From HK1 sp965215295 (GTDB lineage Bacteria; Pseudomonadota; Gammaproteobacteria; HK1), in assembly GCA_965215295.1 (NCBI GenBank), contig OZ244045.1, positions 2,666,001 to 2,730,000 on the forward strand: a stretch of 64,000 bases of DNA, read 5' to 3'. The notes under the pieces were generated by a model. The model was not told the origin of the DNA. It did not search any database and saw nothing but the letters and a program-made list of their open reading frames with translations. This document shows, piece after piece, positions 62,835-64,000 of this stretch (positions within the stretch are counted from its first letter, which is position 1; every line of letters starts with the position of its first letter). The position numbers and the translations under genes were made by a program.

Positions 62835-63119
62835 CCCCGATGGCGCTCCCGGCTGCTTCCCGTCCGCGGGCGATTGTGCACGACCACGACGATTTTCTCG
62901 CCGCCCGCGGATTCCGGCATCCGCGGAGACGGCGGCGGCCGCGCGGAACGCCGATCAGCGCATTCCCGCGCCCGGCCCGGCCTCGCCGGGTACTCGACCC
63001 CGTACATGCGGGATCGGCGCCTGACAGGGAATCACCAGCGGCTCCTCCAACGACCCGACCCCTGCAATGCGGGATCGGCGCCCATGCGGCTCAGTCGAGG
63101 GAAGGCCGGCGATGCCGGG

Positions 63120-63905
63120 TCACGGCGCCAGCTCGACCACGGTCGAACCCGGATGCAGTTCCATCGCCCGTTGCGCCGACGGCGTCACCACACGTACGTC
63201 GAACTCCTCGGCGCCGTGCAGATGCTCGAACACGCGCACGTCGACCCGGTCGAGCCGCTTCGGTTCGTGGCAGTGGAATCGATACGTCGCGCGCAGCTCC
63301 GAATGCGCCTCCGCGCCGGAGTCCGGGTCCGGCTCCTCGTGTGCTTCGTGTTCCTCATGCGCATGCTCGTGCGCCTCGTGCGCCTCGTGTGTCTCGTGCG
63401 CCTCGTGTGTCTCGTGCGTCTCGTGCGTCTCGTGCGCCTCGTGTGCCTCGTGTGTCTCGTGCGTCTCGTGCGCCTCGTGTGTCTCGTGCCGGTCGCCCTC
63501 GTGGTCGTGGCCTTCGTGCGTCATGCTCCGGATGCCGGCCTTCGCCTCCTCGACCTCGCACTCGGCCTCCGGCGGCGCCATGACGATCGACGCCGCGTCC
63601 CCGAACGGCACGAGGGCCCGGCGGACCGCCTCGCGTTCCGCATCGTCTCGCGGGGCATGCTCGAAGCCGACCACGTTCACCGCGGGAACTCGAAACTCGA
63701 CCACCATCTCTTCACCTTCGACGACGATGTCGAGCGTTCCGTGTCCGTGCTCGTGAGCTTCATGCTCGCGGTGCTCGCCATGCGACGCCGCGAACGCGGC
63801 GCCCGCCAGGATGGCGGGTACGAGCGCAGCCGCGGGCCGCAGCCGGCGTGCGATGTCCGATCTCGACAGGGTTTCCACTTGACGCTCCCTCCTCGGCGCC
63901 GCCAT
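63120..63905 (-). CDS. DUF2796 (ZrgA-like) histidine-rich periplasmic protein
   Basis: 261 aa from ATG 63905. The signal peptide has hydrophobic ALVPAILAGAAFAAS, with cleavage near AFA|AS, followed by HGEHREHEAHEHGHGTLDI. A long (HEA/HET)n stretch at about 130-200 is encoded by about 20 near-identical 9-bp units. The C-terminal YRFHCHEPKRLDRVDVRVFE and ELHPGSTVVEL close the DUF2796 fold. Histidine-rich extensions of this kind bind zinc. Related genes in Vibrio (Zrg system) are zinc-regulated and neighbour ABC genes, as here. It is the first gene of the minus-strand operon, 285 bp before the ATPase gene. Confidence 0.9.
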   Translation of the reverse strand: MAAPRRERQVETLSRSDIARRLRPAAALVPAILAGAAFAASHGEHREHEAHEHGHGTLDIVVEGEEMVVEFRVPAVNVVGFEHAPRDDAEREAVRRALVPFGDAASIVMAPPEAECEVEEAKAGIRSMTHEGHDHEGDRHETHEAHETHETHEAHEAHETHETHETHEAHETHEAHEAHEHAHEEHEAHEEPDPDSGAEAHSELRATYRFHCHEPKRLDRVDVRVFEHLHGAEEFDVRVVTPSAQRAMELHPGSTVVELAP

Positions 63906-63931
63906 GCGGCGCCGGTGTCTCTCACCGAGTC

Positions 63932-63948
63932 GAACGTTATGTTATTAC
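63932..63948. promoter_or_regulatory. Candidate Zur box upstream of the DUF2796 operon
   Basis: GAACGTTATGTTATTAC (minus strand GTAATAACATAACGTTC) resembles the AT-rich inverted GTTAT/ATAAC core of gammaproteobacterial Zur boxes. It lies 27 bp before the DUF2796 ATG in an otherwise GC-rich region, a sensible operator position. The Zur protein itself is encoded at 19.9 kb. Confidence 0.6.
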
Positions 63949-64000
63949 TCGTCCGAGAGCCGCACCAGAGGCTGCACGCCAACTCAACGAGGCCCGAGAA

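Overview
The window is GC-rich chromosomal DNA from a proteobacterium, most likely a gammaproteobacterium able to oxidise reduced sulfur. The clearest pointers are an aprMBA cluster (membrane-anchored adenylylsulfate reductase) convergent with sat (ATP sulfurylase), a class I polyhydroxyalkanoate synthase with a separate phasin, an ETF/ETF-quinone oxidoreductase module, and a LolD/MacB-type ABC system with DUF2796 and DUF3299 partners. Taxonomy here is inferred from gene content only.

Layout. 0-2.6 kb: the 3' part of rho, an HTH protein with a basic tail, and a nitroreductase. 2.9-8.9 kb: aprM-aprB-aprA (+), sat (-) and a LysR regulator (+) divergent from sat with a LysR-type dyad between them. 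9-16.5 kb: choline-sulfatase, 3-hydroxybutyryl-CoA dehydrogenase, glutathione transferase, malate synthase G, a HAD phosphatase and a glycosidase-like beta-propeller protein. 17-24.5 kb: Sir2, fumarase C, a Zur-type Fur regulator, SMUG1-type uracil glycosylase, a methyltransferase with regulatory domain, and a fused folK-folP gene. 24.7-33.5 kb: a DUF748/AsmA-like envelope protein overlapping a UvrD/Rep helicase, a membrane-anchored cytochrome c5-like protein, a short MITE-like element with textbook ends, tRNA-Arg(CCG), phasin and a peroxiredoxin 5. 33.7-39.1 kb: etfBA divergent from ETF-QO and a DmdC-like acyl-CoA dehydrogenase. 39.4-47.7 kb: a serA-like gene, serC and DUF1015, an S9 peptidase, a class III aminotransferase, a BtuF-like protein and DUF2889. 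48-56.4 kb: one giant gene (about 2824 aa) for a Calx-beta autotransporter, preceded by a 30-nt poly-G tract. 57.3-64 kb: a decayed Rpn-like gene, phaC, and a minus-strand zinc-type operon (DUF2796, ABC ATPase, permease, DUF3299) with a Zur-box-like dyad in front.

How it fits together. AprMBA plus Sat would convert sulfite to sulfate through APS, conserving energy as quinol and ATP. The acyl-CoA dehydrogenase, ETF and ETF-QO form a complete electron path from acyl-CoA to quinone. Malate synthase, fumarase and 3-hydroxybutyryl-CoA dehydrogenase serve central C2/C4 metabolism, and phaC with phasin stores carbon. The Zur gene at 19.9 kb is the natural candidate regulator of the operon at 60-64 kb.

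A striking feature is the number of intergenic tandem duplications with long periods (61, 66, 78, 98 and 113 bp), extragenic palindromes and one MITE-like insertion. The poly-G tract in front of the giant surface protein is the best candidate for phase-variable expression.
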